Assembly: GCF_001509475.1 (NCBI RefSeq) | Contig: NZ_LLZG01000370.1 | Coordinates: 1-52,450 of the forward strand | DNA length: 52,450 bases | Direction of reading: 5' to 3' | Origin: Streptomyces regalis | GTDB lineage: Bacteria > Actinomycetota > Actinomycetes > Streptomycetales > Streptomycetaceae | Shown: piece by piece, positions 7,581-16,407 of the stretch | Layout of the letters: each line of letters starts with the position of its first letter | Position numbering within the stretch: the first letter of the stretch is position 1 | Position numbers and translations under genes: made by a program | The notes under the pieces: model-generated | What the model saw: only the letters and a program-made list of their open reading frames with translations | Database searches by the model: none | What the model was told of the DNA's origin: nothing

Positions 7581-8513
7581 ATGATGCGTGGCGTGACCGG
7601 ACGACTGATGCTCCTCGACACCGCCTCGCTCTACTTCCGCGCCTACTTCGGCGTCCCGGACTCCGTGAAGGCCCCGGACGGCACACCGGTGAACGCCGTG
7701 CGCGGGCTCCTCGACTTCATCGACCGCCTGGTCAAGGACCACCGCCCGGACGCGCTGGTGGCCTGCATGGACGCCGACTGGCGGCCCCAGTGGCGGGTCG
7801 AGCTGATCCCTTCCTACAAGGCGCACCGGGTCGCCGAGGAGCACGAGGTCGGGCCGGACGAGGAGGAGGTGCCCGACACCCTCTCGCCGCAGGTGCCGGT
7901 CATCGAGGCCGTCCTCGACGCGCTCGGCATCGCGCGCGTGGGGGTCGAGGGGTACGAGGCGGACGACGTGATCGGCACGTTCACCGCGCGGGCGAAGGGC
8001 CCGGTCGACATTGTCACCGGCGACCGCGACCTCTACCAGCTGGTGGACGACGCGCGCGGGGTGCGGGTGCTGTATCCGCTCAAGGGCGTGGGCACCCTGC
8101 AGCTCACCGACGAGGCGTGGCTGCGCGAGAAGTACGGCGTCGACGGCCGGGGGTACGCGGATCTGGCGCTGCTGCGCGGCGACCCGAGCGACGGTCTGCC
8201 GGGCGTGCCCGGCATCGGTGAGAAGACGGCCGCGAAGCTGCTGGCCGAGTTCGGCGACGTGGCCGGGATCATGGCGGCGGTCGACGACCCGAAGGCGAAG
8301 CTGACGCCCTCGCAGCGCAAGCGGCTGGACGAGTCGCGGCCGTACGTCGCCGTCGCGCCGACCGTGGTGCGGGTCGCGGCCGACGTCCCGCTGCCCGACG
8401 TCGACACTGCGCTGCCGCGTGCGCCCCGGGATTCGGCGGGGCTGGACGAGCTGGCGATGCGGTGGGGGCTCGGCGGTTCGCTGCAGCGGCTGCTTGTGAC
8501 GCTGGGGGCGTGA
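7581..8513 (+). CDS. Stand-alone 5'-3' exonuclease (FEN/PolA N-domain type)
   Basis: 310 residues homologous to the 5'-nuclease domain of DNA polymerase I, without any polymerase domain. Metal-binding acids are visible in LLDTASLYFRAYFG, GYEADDVIG and DIVTGDRDLYQLV. The helix-hairpin-helix DNA clamp is LRGDPSDGLPGVPGIGEKTA. The expected role is removal of 5' flaps and RNA primers. The start is uncertain: tandem ATGs at 7581/7584 and a GTG at 7593 are all possible and none has a clear ribosome site, so a leaderless transcript is conceivable. Confidence 0.9.
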   Translation: MMRGVTGRLMLLDTASLYFRAYFGVPDSVKAPDGTPVNAVRGLLDFIDRLVKDHRPDALVACMDADWRPQWRVELIPSYKAHRVAEEHEVGPDEEEVPDTLSPQVPVIEAVLDALGIARVGVEGYEADDVIGTFTARAKGPVDIVTGDRDLYQLVDDARGVRVLYPLKGVGTLQLTDEAWLREKYGVDGRGYADLALLRGDPSDGLPGVPGIGEKTAAKLLAEFGDVAGIMAAVDDPKAKLTPSQRKRLDESRPYVAVAPTVVRVAADVPLPDVDTALPRAPRDSAGLDELAMRWGLGGSLQRLLVTLGA

Positions 8514-8641
8514 AGGGGGTCCCGAGGCAGCGCATGGGGTTCCTGGCTCGGGGAATTCGTTCCTTGTGTGCGCGTATATGCGCCCTTTCATGAACGAGCC
8601 GTAGCGAGTCATAGCGGCATTCACTGAAGGGAGGTGCTAAC

Positions 8642-8655
8642 TTAGGTAAACCTAA
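8642..8655. promoter_or_regulatory. Iron box (DtxR/DmdR/IdeR-type operator)
   Basis: TTAGGTAAACCTAA is a perfect 6-bp-armed palindrome matching the core of the actinobacterial iron box (TTAGGTTAG-type). It lies 23 bp before the ATG of the siderophore-interacting protein, where a bound repressor would block transcription under iron-replete conditions. Confidence 0.8.
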
Positions 8656-8678
8656 GCTTGGAACGAGGGAGGCCAGTG

Positions 8679-9524
8679 ATGGCACTACGCCCTGCCCGCA
8701 AGCCGCGGAAGCCCCACTCCGCGCAGGTCGTCCGTACCGAACGGCTGACCCCACACATGCAGCGTGTGGTGCTGGGCGGCGAGGGGCTCGCCGACTTCGC
8801 GGCGGACACCTGCACGGACCACTACGTGAAGATGCTGTTCTCCCCCGAGGGCGTGAGCTACCCCGAGCCCTTCGACCTGGAGCGCATCCGCGAGGAGCTG
8901 CCGCGCGAGCAGTGGCCGGTGACGCGGACGTACACCGTGCGGGCCTGGGACCCCGAGCACCGTGAACTGACCCTGGACTTCGTGCTCCACGGCGACGAGG
9001 GCCTGGCCGGCCCGTGGGCGATGCGCGCCCAGCCCGGCGAGACCGTGCGCTTCATGGGGCCGGGCGGCGCCTACGCCCCTGACCCTGACGCCGACTGGCA
9101 TCTGCTCGTCGGGGACGAGAGCGCGCTGCCCGCGATCGCCCGCTCCCTGGAGTCGCTGCCCGACGGCGCCACGGCGTACGCGTTCGTGGAGATCGCCGGC
9201 CCCGAGGAGGAGCAGAAGATCGACTCCGACGTGGAGGTCATCTGGCTGCACCGCGGCTCCCGTCCTGTCGGTGAGGCGCTGGTCGAGGCCGTGCGCGCGC
9301 TGGAGTGCCCCGAGGGCCGGGTGCACGCCTTCGTGCACGGCGAGGCGCACTTCGTGAAGGAGCTGCGCCAGCTGCTGCGGGTCGAGCGCGGCATGTCCCG
9401 CGAGGACCTGTCGATCTCCGGTTACTGGCGGCTCGGCCACGACGAGGACGGCTGGCAGGCCTCCAAGCGGGACTGGAACGCACGGATCGAGGCGGAGCAG
9501 GAGGGGGCGGCGCCGGCGGCGTAG
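8679..9524 (+). CDS. Siderophore-interacting protein (FAD-dependent ferric-siderophore reductase)
   Basis: 281 residues. An N-terminal ferredoxin-reductase-like FAD domain carries the FAD motif TRTYTVR and a MGPGGAYAP turn, followed by the C-terminal SIP domain (LLVGDESALPAIARSLE ... FVHGEAHFVKELR). It reduces ferric siderophores to release iron in the cytoplasm. The ATG at 8679 is preceded by GAGGGAGG; a TTG at 8658 is less likely. The iron box just upstream makes iron repression very likely. Confidence 0.92.
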   Translation: MALRPARKPRKPHSAQVVRTERLTPHMQRVVLGGEGLADFAADTCTDHYVKMLFSPEGVSYPEPFDLERIREELPREQWPVTRTYTVRAWDPEHRELTLDFVLHGDEGLAGPWAMRAQPGETVRFMGPGGAYAPDPDADWHLLVGDESALPAIARSLESLPDGATAYAFVEIAGPEEEQKIDSDVEVIWLHRGSRPVGEALVEAVRALECPEGRVHAFVHGEAHFVKELRQLLRVERGMSREDLSISGYWRLGHDEDGWQASKRDWNARIEAEQEGAAPAA

Positions 9525-9540
9525 CCCTGCGTGGATCCAG

Positions 9541-9570
9541 AGGGGCGGCACCTTCACAGGAGCCGCCCCT
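9541..9570 (+). terminator. Terminator of the siderophore-interacting protein gene
   Basis: A perfect 9-bp stem AGGGGCGGC/GCCGCCCCT with a 12-nt loop, 16 bp after the stop codon. Confidence 0.75.
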
Positions 9571-9859
9571 TCACTGTGCCCAGGGGCGCTCCATGGCTCA
9601 GGACGTCCCGCCGGTCGCCGTGACCGCAGGTGACCGAACGGCCCACGGACATCGCGCAGTTGAGCGGATGAAAGTCGGCCATGCGCCCCATCGGGGCGGG
9701 CGCCTGCGACGGCGCCATGAAGGCGGGGAACAGGCCGGCCGAGCGTGACTTGATCTTCATGCCGGAGTCCGCGAGAGGCCTGCGACTGGCGGCAACCTGC
9801 TCTCGCACAGCGGCGCGAGAGTTCCTGTCGGGCGCACCGCCCCCGCCGCCCCTCGCCCC

Positions 9860-11300
9860 GACCCGCCGCACGACCCTGACGAGCGCTCCCTCGCCACGTT
9901 CGGATACCGCCAGGAACTGCACCGCAGCCTCGGCCGGTACGCGTCGTTCGCGGCGGGTTTCTCCTTCATCTCCGTCCTGACGACCGTCTTCCAGTTCTTC
10001 GCCTTCGGGAACGCGTTCGGCGGCCCCGTCTTCTTCTCGGCCTGGCCCGCGGTGCTCGTAGGGCAGTCGCTGGTGGCCGCGTGCTTCGCGGAGCTGGCCG
10101 CGCGCTACCCGATCTCGGGCGCGATCTACCAGTGGTCCTCGCGCCTGTCGAACGTCACCTTCGGCTGGTTCGCCGGCTGGATCATGGTGATCGGGCAGAT
10201 CGTGGTGGTCGCGGCGGCGGCGCTCGCGCTGCAGATGGTGCTGCCGGCGCTCTGGTCCGGCTTCCAGCTGATCGGCACCGACCCCGCGCCGACCTCGGCG
10301 GACGGCGCGGCCAACACGGCGCTGCTCGGCGTGACCCTGCCGACCCTCACCACAGTCGTGAATCTCCTGGACAACCGAGTGCTGTCGCTGGTCAACCGGG
10401 TCGGTGTGACCGCCGAGATCATCGGCGCGGTGCTGACCATCGCGCTGCTGCTGACCCACTCCGAGCGCTCCCCCGGCATCACCTTCCCCACCGAAGGCGC
10501 CGCCGGGTCCGGCCTGTTGGGCGTGCTGCTGGTCGGCTCGTTCACGGCGGCCTACGTGATGATCGGCTTCGACAGCGCGGGCGAGATGAGCGAGGAGACG
10601 CACCATCCGCGCCGCACCGCGCCCCGCACGATCCTCACCGCGCTGGCCGCCGCCGGCCTGCTCGCCGCCCCCAGCCTCACGGACGGCCGCCTGGCGGTCG
10701 ACGGCCTGAGCTACGTCCTGACGGGCAAGCCTGGGCGAGGCGTGGGCCAGGTGCTGCCGGCCGACGTGGTGGTGGCGATCACGGTGGCGACCCTCGCCAT
10801 CCAGACGGCTGCCAGCCGGATGCTGTTCTCCATGGCCCGCGACGGCCAACTCCCGTTCTCCCACCGCCTCGCGAAGGTCGACCGCGCACCGGCATGCCCG
10901 GGGCACCCGCCCTGGTCGTCAGCGTCCTCGCGGCCGCCCTGCTGCTCCTCAACTTCGCCTCACCGGAAGCGTTCCTGGCCATCGGCACGACCTGCATCGT
11001 CATGCTGTACCTGGCGTACGCGATGGTGACCGGCTCCCTGCTGGTGGCCCGCCTACGCGGACGCTACACGACCGACGGCACCGACGAGGCGAGCAACCGC
11101 CTGTTCTCCCTGGGCCGTTGGGGTGTCCCGGTCAACGCCTTGGCCCTGCTCTACGGCCTCGCCATGACCGTCAACCTGGCCTGGCCACGGGCTGCGGTGT
11201 ACGACCCGGCGGGTGGGCACTGGTATTTCCAGTGATTCACGGTGCTGTTCTTGCTGATCACGGTTGGGGGTGAGGTCCTGTACCGGTGGCGGCGTGCACA
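9860..11300 (+). pseudogene. APC-family amino-acid permease pseudogene
   Basis: Recognisable permease sequence starts at about 9860 (FGYRQELHRSLGRYASFAAG) and continues through ARYPISGAIYQWSSRLS, FTAAYVMIGFDSAGEMSEE and QTAASRMLFSMARDG. There is no usable start codon in frame before it (stop at 9746). A base is missing in the G-run at about 10891, after KVDRAP, and the frame then continues as MPGAPALVVSVLAAALLLLN. A stop at 11233 follows HWYFQ, yet FTVLFLLITVGG is still readable beyond it. A membrane segment before APSLTDGRL seems shortened compared with the family as I remember it. Several independent lesions make this a true pseudogene. Confidence 0.85.
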
Positions 11301-11399
11301 TCGCGTGCACTCTGTTGGAGAAACTGCTCCAGCTCCGTCATCACCGATTCGATAGTTGCGGCCGTCGTGTCCTCGGCGCCCTCGGGCCTGCCGCGGCGC

Positions 11400-11769
11400 T
11401 CCCACTGCGCGACTCGTCTGACGGGAACTCGGCGACGTGCATGGACAGCCCGGTGAGCGCCGACGGCGCCAGCGGCACATCGCGGTAGCTCTCGGGCGTC
11501 TTGAGCGGGCCGAGGTATTGCGGTCCCATGGTTGGTGTACAGAGCGGTTCCTTGGTTGGTGTGCAGAGCTGTTGGACCCTTCGACCCTGCGGCGTAGATA
11601 GTCGACGCCGTCCTCGATAACGAACAGCTCCCCGAGACGAAGGCCGCTCGACGCCGCAATCCGCACCAGCGCCTTGTAACAGCGCCGCGCCGCCTCGATG
11701 AGTTACGTAGCCATGGCGGGCTCCAATAGTTCGCTGGGCGAACTTGTCGACGGCGGTGATAGCCATGGC
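11400..11769 (-). pseudogene. Tyrosine-recombinase (integrase) remnant
   Basis: Pieces of a phage-type integrase are readable in two reverse frames: ALVRIAASSGLRLGELFVIE and LRRRV in one, then GPLKTPESYRDVPLAPSAL and MHVAEFP in another. Both match the catalytic-domain core region of Streptomyces integrases. The catalytic R-H-R-Y set is not complete and the frame breaks near the 24-bp duplication at 11522-11569. It suggests a past integrative element; no tRNA or attachment site was found nearby. Confidence 0.7.
11522..11569. repeat. 24-bp tandem duplication inside the integrase remnant
   Basis: Two adjacent 24-bp copies (11522-11545 and 11546-11569) differ at three positions and share TTGGTTGGTGT-type cores. 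The unit equals eight codons. Confidence 0.75.
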
Positions 11770-11984
11770 AGGGCGAGGCGGTAGAGCAGGGCACAGTCGG
11801 CGCTCCTCCGGCTCCTCGGAGCCCCCGGCGGACCGGGGCCCTGCGGGTCGTCGATCGGCAGGAAGACGGCCGCCCGGTCGTCGGGGAACGCGGCCGCTCG
11901 ATCCTAGGTACCGCCGGACCTGTCGCTTCGCCCGCGGCGCACGTCCGTGGTGCGATGGAACTGGGGGCGGAAAGGAGAGCGATC

Positions 11985-12959
11985 ATGCCCGCAGCGAAGC
12001 GAACGAGTGTCGCCGCCTCGGTGACGGTCCGCCCGCTGGTTGAGCCGGACCTGGATCGGGCCGACGAGATCTTCAGGGTCGCCTTCGGCACCTTCCTCGG
12101 GGCCCCTGAGCCGGAGACGTTCTTCGGGACCGCCGACTATGTCCGCACCCGCTGGGCGGCAGATCCACACGCGGCCTTCGCAGCGACCGTCGAGGGCGAG
12201 GTCGTCGGATCGAACTTCGCCGCCAACTGGGGCAGCGTCGGGTTCTTCGGCCCGCTGACCGTACGTCCGGATCTGTGGGACCAGGGCATCGGCAGGCGCC
12301 TCATGGAACCGGTCATGGCCTGCTTCGACACCTGGGAGAACCGCCACCTCGGCCTGTTCACCTTCTCGCACAGTCCCAAGCACCTCGAGCTCTACCGCCG
12401 GTATGGTTTCTGGCCCCGATTCCTTACAGCCATCATGAAGAAACAGGTCACCGTCAGTGCCGCAGTCCCCGGCCGAGTGCTGTACGGCGAGCTGACCGCC
12501 GCTGAGCGGCCCGACGCACTGAGCCTCAGTCGCGCACTGACGGGGGCCGTGTACGAGGGCCTGAGCTTGGAGCGCGAGATCATGGCCACACAGGCGCAGG
12601 GGCTCGGTGACACCATCCTCCTCGAGGGCGCCGACTCCGACCTCGACGGTCTGGCCGTCTGCCACTGCGGAGCGGGGTCGGAGGCCGGTGAGGACGTGTG
12701 CTTCGTCAAATTCGGCGCCGTACGCCCTGGCCCGGACGCCGCGGACCGGTTCGAACGACTGCTGAATGCGTGCGAGCAGCTGGCCACCGAGAAGGGACTG
12801 GGGCAACTGGACGCCGGAATGAACCTGGCCCGCCAGGATGCCTACCGGCGCATGGTCGACCGCGGTTTCCGTACCTGGCTGCAAGGCGTGACCATGCACA
12901 AGCCCAACGAACCTGGCTACAGCCACCCAGACGCCTACGTGATCGACGACTGGCGCTGA
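11985..12959 (+). CDS. GNAT-family N-acetyltransferase with two GNAT-like halves
   Basis: 324 residues. The N-terminal half has a clear GNAT core (GPLTVRPDLWDQGIGRRLMEPVM, the acetyl-CoA pyrophosphate loop Q/R-x-x-G-x-G/A), followed by the family's LYRRYGFWPR element. The C-terminal half resembles a second, degenerate GNAT unit (FGAVRPGPDAADRFERLL ... YRRMVDRGFRTW). The start is the ATG at 11985 with AAAGGAGAG before it. The substrate is unknown. It is a single gene between the integrase remnant and two small ORFs. Confidence 0.85.
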   Translation: MPAAKRTSVAASVTVRPLVEPDLDRADEIFRVAFGTFLGAPEPETFFGTADYVRTRWAADPHAAFAATVEGEVVGSNFAANWGSVGFFGPLTVRPDLWDQGIGRRLMEPVMACFDTWENRHLGLFTFSHSPKHLELYRRYGFWPRFLTAIMKKQVTVSAAVPGRVLYGELTAAERPDALSLSRALTGAVYEGLSLEREIMATQAQGLGDTILLEGADSDLDGLAVCHCGAGSEAGEDVCFVKFGAVRPGPDAADRFERLLNACEQLATEKGLGQLDAGMNLARQDAYRRMVDRGFRTWLQGVTMHKPNEPGYSHPDAYVIDDWR

Positions 12960-13304
12960 GCCCACCGCCATACTCGGCTTCGAGGAAGACCCGATGCCGT
13001 CAGGAGACGACATACCGCAGGGATCACGAGACGTCAGCCCCTACGACACCAGGCTTTGACGGTCAGTGATTGAAGCCCAAGGGTGAGCCCCCTTAATACA
13101 TAGGGGTGCAGACGGCCAGGAAGGGGGGGCCGGCCTCGCCCGCGCCTTTTCGCCTTTTCTGGGATGATCTTGGAATCGCACGGTGTCGTGACCAGGGCGT
13201 CAAGGCCGCCCAGGCTTGCGTGCAACCGCGTGCAACTTCGTGGACCGGCCCATTCCCAGCTCCCTACGGTCGTAACCGGTGTCACACACAGTCGGGGAGA
13301 CGCG
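12960..13304. other. Intergenic region with a 9-bp direct repeat
   Basis: No convincing gene. A short dyad CCCCCT/AGGGG around 13090-13105 may terminate the acetyltransferase gene. GCGTGCAAC occurs twice, at 13218-13226 and 13228-13236, in the likely promoter of the small gene at 13305 and could be a regulator site. Confidence 0.45.
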
Positions 13305-13514
13305 ATGGCGGGCAGGAAGCAGCAGACGACCATGACGGGTCCCGTGACCCTGACGCTTCCCCTCCCGCATCCTGAACCGGCGCCGGACTGTGACGTGTGC
13401 CAGGCGCTGGCCAAACAACGGCAGGAAGCGCGCGACAGCGGCGACCTGTCGGCCGCGACGGACGCCGACGTGGAGATCCGCAACCACCCTCACCGCACGT
13501 GGAGCAAGCGGTGA
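13305..13514 (+). CDS. Small conserved actinomycete protein with a CxxC motif
   Basis: 69 residues, starting MAGRKQQTT after GGGGAG at a good distance. It contains LTLPLPHPEP, CDVCQALAKQRQEA and a C-terminal EIRNHPHRTW. I recognise this as a type of short protein common in Streptomyces, without an assigned function. The CxxC plus histidines could bind a metal. Its TGA overlaps the GTG of the next ORF (GTGA), so the two are probably co-translated. Confidence 0.7.
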   Translation: MAGRKQQTTMTGPVTLTLPLPHPEPAPDCDVCQALAKQRQEARDSGDLSAATDADVEIRNHPHRTWSKR

Positions 13515-13681
13515 CCCGATCGATCCTGCGGTACGTGCAGCATCGCATCACGCAGTACCCCGACACCCGAGGTCACCCCCCAGACGCCGGGGATCGGCCC
13601 GGTCCGCGACTCGCCGATCTCGGCGTCAAGGACCTGTCGAGCCTCCTGTGTCCCTACCGGGCAAGGAGCACAGCAGGGTAG
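13511..13681 (+). CDS. Small hypothetical protein coupled to the preceding gene
   Basis: A 56-residue ORF beginning with the GTG that overlaps the previous stop by 4 bp. It reads TRSILRYVQHRITQYP at the N-terminus and has no motif I can assign. The coupling is the main reason to accept it; it may be truncated relative to homologues. Confidence 0.5.
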   Translation: MTRSILRYVQHRITQYPDTRGHPPDAGDRPGPRLADLGVKDLSSLLCPYRARSTAG

Positions 13682-13818
13682 GCCGCCTTCGTCAGCTGGT
13701 TTGCTTGACCTCTGCCCGCTAAGGGCGTTGCTACGGGGCCGCTCCAGGATCGGCCGACGGAGCGACCCTCCCGTGCGTGCCTCCCCGCCCCGGGGACCGG
13801 GCGGGTTAGCGTCCGGCT

Positions 13819-14234
13819 ATGGAGGAAGGGTTGTCCATCGCCGCCAGCGTCCTGTCGATCGTGCTCGGCCTGTGGGGCTGCGGGGCGAGGAGCGGGCCCA
13901 GCGAGGGCGCAACGAGCACTCCGCCGAACTTGACGTCCCGGAACGGCTCGGGATCGTGGCACAGGTAGTCGCGCTCATCTGCCTGATCCTGGCCGCCGCC
14001 GCTCACCTCTTCGCCCGTACGTCCCTCAGCCGAGAGGCGTACCACGCATTCGACGCCTTCCGCGCAGTGACGTACGTCCTCGCTTGGATCGCCCTCGGTG
14101 GCGCGGTGGCAGCCTTCGCGCTGCCATTGCTGATCCGGGGCAGGAGCAGTGGATGGCCGTACGCCCTCTTCATCATTCCGGCCGCCGTCATCCTGATGAT
14201 GTTCACCTTCCTGCTACGAGAGAGCCGCGCATAG
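13819..14234 (+). pseudogene. Small membrane protein gene with a single-base frameshift
   Basis: An ATG at 13819 opens MEEGLSIAASVLSIVLGLWG. The frame then shifts by one base in a G-run at about 13873, and the protein continues as LRGEERAQRGRNEHSAELDVPE with three further membrane segments up to RESRA at 14234. Restoring one G gives a protein of about 138 residues with four membrane segments. It may be a real frameshift or a sequencing error. Function unknown. Confidence 0.6.
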
Positions 14235-14325
14235 GACCGGGCCGAGAGGTCACCCCATCAACGTTGACTCGCCGATGCCGTTGACCTGCCGGAAACGACC
14301 GGCTAGGTCGGCCGGGCCCGCCCGG

Positions 14326-14907
14326 TCAGTCGCCCTTGACGCGCGCGTGCAGGTGCATATCGTGCCAGCCGTCCGCATGCAGGACGGCGCTGCGCTTGGT
14401 GCCCTCCAGCGCGAAGCCCGTCTTGGTCGCCACGCGGCAGGACGCCTCGTTGCGGACGGCGTGCATGAGTTCCAGGCGATGGAAGCCGATGTCGTCCAGG
14501 CTCCAGCGGGCCAGGGTGGTCGTCGCTCGGGCGGCGACGCCCAGGCCGCGGGCCTCGACGGCGGTCCAGTAGGCGACCTCGGCCGTGCCCTCGTCGAGCC
14601 GTATCTCGCGCAGTGCCACGCGGCCCAGCAGATGGTCGGTGTCCGCGTCCACGACAGCCCACTGCGCGGTCCGCTCCTCCTCCCAGTCCTTGAGCCAGCC
14701 CTCGATCCAGCCACCGACCTCCTCCACGGAGTCGGCCTTCTTGGCGTGCCACTGCTGGAGGACGGGGTCCTGGAAAACAGCGTGAACGGCGGGCGCGTCC
14801 GTGGCCGTCCAGGGGCGCAGGACCAGGCCGTCACCGGTGGGGATGGTCGGCTGGGCGATGCCGGAGAGGGCGCCTGGGGTGAGGACGGGGTCAGTGAGGA
14901 AGGGCAT
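14326..14907 (-). CDS. GNAT-family N-acetyltransferase (RimJ/RimL-like)
   Basis: 193 residues: LVLRPWTATDAPAVHAVFQDP at the start, WAVVDADTDHLLGRVALREI in the middle, and the acetyl-CoA loop VEARGLGVAARAT followed by HRLELMHAVRNEASCRVATK, typical of RimJ/RimL-type acetyltransferases. The ATG at 14907 has AGGA eight bases upstream; an ATG at 14916 is the alternative. It lies about 100 bp beyond the P450 stop on the same strand, so it could share that transcript, but nothing links its function to terpenes. Confidence 0.85.
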   Translation of the reverse strand: MPFLTDPVLTPGALSGIAQPTIPTGDGLVLRPWTATDAPAVHAVFQDPVLQQWHAKKADSVEEVGGWIEGWLKDWEEERTAQWAVVDADTDHLLGRVALREIRLDEGTAEVAYWTAVEARGLGVAARATTTLARWSLDDIGFHRLELMHAVRNEASCRVATKTGFALEGTKRSAVLHADGWHDMHLHARVKGD

Positions 14908-15011
14908 GCACGGCATCCTGCCAACCGGCGCCGCTGGTCCGCGCCGGTCCACTCCGGTCCCCCGCCGAGGACGCCCGGCCCGAGCCGGGGCCCTCGGCTG
15001 GGGCCGGCCTG

Positions 15012-16391
15012 TCAGGACAGGCTGCGTTGTGCGGTGCGGCGTACAGCCTTCGTGGTACGCGGCACCAGTCGCAGAAGCAGGCGGCGCGGATGCATGACGG
15101 TCGCCAACGGGGCCGGCCGGACATCCGTGCCGGGCGCGCACTCCACCTGCCACCGGTTCGCGATGGTGGCGAGCGCCAGTGTCGCCTCGGCCAGCGCGTA
15201 GGCATCGCCTATGCACTTGCGGGCGCCGGCTCCGAAGGTGGCGAACGACCCGCGGGGCAGATCGGCGGTGCGGTCCGGCAGCCAACGGTCCGGAGTGAAG
15301 CCCGTGGGGTCGGCATGAACCGCCGCCTGGCGGTGCACCACCGGCGGGCTGATGACCAGTGTCGTGCCCGGCTCCAGGAGCCGACCGGCCAGTTCCACCC
15401 GCGATGCGGTGATTCTCGTGTACAGCCACGCGGGCGGATACAACCGGAGGGATTCGGTGATCATCCGGTTGGTGAAAGGCAGTTCGGGCAGGTCGCTCCA
15501 ACCTGCCGGGCGCCCGCCGAGCACCGCGTCGGTCTCCTCCTGGACTTGGCGGGCGGCCTCCGGATGCTTGGACAGCAGGTACAGGGTCCAGGTCAGGTTC
15601 GCGGCGACGGTCTCGGATCCGCCGAACAGCATGGTGATGACCTGGTCGTGGACCTCCTCGTCGGTCAGGCCCGCCCCGCCCCCCTCGTCGCGGGCGGACA
15701 CCAGCTTCGACAGCAGATCTCCGTGGTCCTGGTCGCCGCGCCGGTAGTCCGCGATGATGCGGTCCACCGTGCCGTGCAGGTGCTCCAGTGCCTGCTCGTA
15801 GCGGCGGTTCGCGGGCAGGGGCAGTCGCTGCCAGGCCCTTGGCAGGAACATGCGTTGGAAGAGCCCGCCGAGCGCGGTGTCGAAGGAACGCTGGATGCCG
15901 TCCACGGCGTCGTCGTCGACGTGGGCGGTGAACAGCGTGCGGACCGCGGTGCGCAAGGTGAAGCCGTACAGCACCGGGAAGGCATCGACGACCTGGCCCG
16001 CATGCCAGGACTCGGTCAGCGCGGTGCTCTCCTGTTCCATCACCTCCGCGTACTGCTGGAGCCGTGCCCGGTGGAACGCGGGCTGGAGCAGTCGGCGCTG
16101 CCTGCGGTGGTCTCGGTGCGGGCAGCTGCCCAGTCCGTTGCCGACGATGTCCCGGAGCCGGTCGAAGAGCGCGCCGCCCTTGTCGAAGACGCGGTCCTCC
16201 ATCAGGACTTGCCGCAGCAGTTCGGGATGGCACGGTACGTACGCGCGGGTCGGGCCGATCCGGATCTCGACCAGATCACCGTAAGCGGGCAGCGAGTCGA
16301 GGAACTCGACCGGCCGTCGCATCAGCGGGAGCGCGTGACCGACCAGGGGCAGCGCCCCGGGGGCTGCGCTGGTGACGAAGTGGGTGGCCAT
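15012..16391 (-). CDS. Cytochrome P450 paired with the terpene synthase
   Basis: 459 residues. The haem-cysteine loop is FGAGARKCIG, the K-helix ExxR is ESLR, and the I-helix has FGGSETVAANLTW in place of the usual AGxET. The proline-rich N-terminus (PGALPLVGHALPL) and HRRQRRLLQPAF resemble the CYP170-type terpene oxidases (albaflavenone synthase), from memory of that family. The ATG at 16391 follows GAGGGG. It begins 16 bp after the terpene synthase stop and probably oxidises that enzyme's product. Confidence 0.9.
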   Translation of the reverse strand: MATHFVTSAAPGALPLVGHALPLMRRPVEFLDSLPAYGDLVEIRIGPTRAYVPCHPELLRQVLMEDRVFDKGGALFDRLRDIVGNGLGSCPHRDHRRQRRLLQPAFHRARLQQYAEVMEQESTALTESWHAGQVVDAFPVLYGFTLRTAVRTLFTAHVDDDAVDGIQRSFDTALGGLFQRMFLPRAWQRLPLPANRRYEQALEHLHGTVDRIIADYRRGDQDHGDLLSKLVSARDEGGGAGLTDEEVHDQVITMLFGGSETVAANLTWTLYLLSKHPEAARQVQEETDAVLGGRPAGWSDLPELPFTNRMITESLRLYPPAWLYTRITASRVELAGRLLEPGTTLVISPPVVHRQAAVHADPTGFTPDRWLPDRTADLPRGSFATFGAGARKCIGDAYALAEATLALATIANRWQVECAPGTDVRPAPLATVMHPRRLLLRLVPRTTKAVRRTAQRSLS

Positions 16392-16407
16392 GGGCTGTTC
16401 CCCTCCC

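Noticed and set aside
11258..12091. A 277-residue minus-strand ORF over the integrase remnant and the acetyltransferase promoter
   Set aside because: Its N-terminal half is antisense to the acetyltransferase gene and only short integrase pieces are recognisable in the region, so it is not a single gene.
14326..16233. A 635-residue fusion of an acetyltransferase with upstream sequence
   Set aside because: The N-terminal 440 residues are an off-frame reading of the P450 gene; the acetyltransferase starts at 14907.
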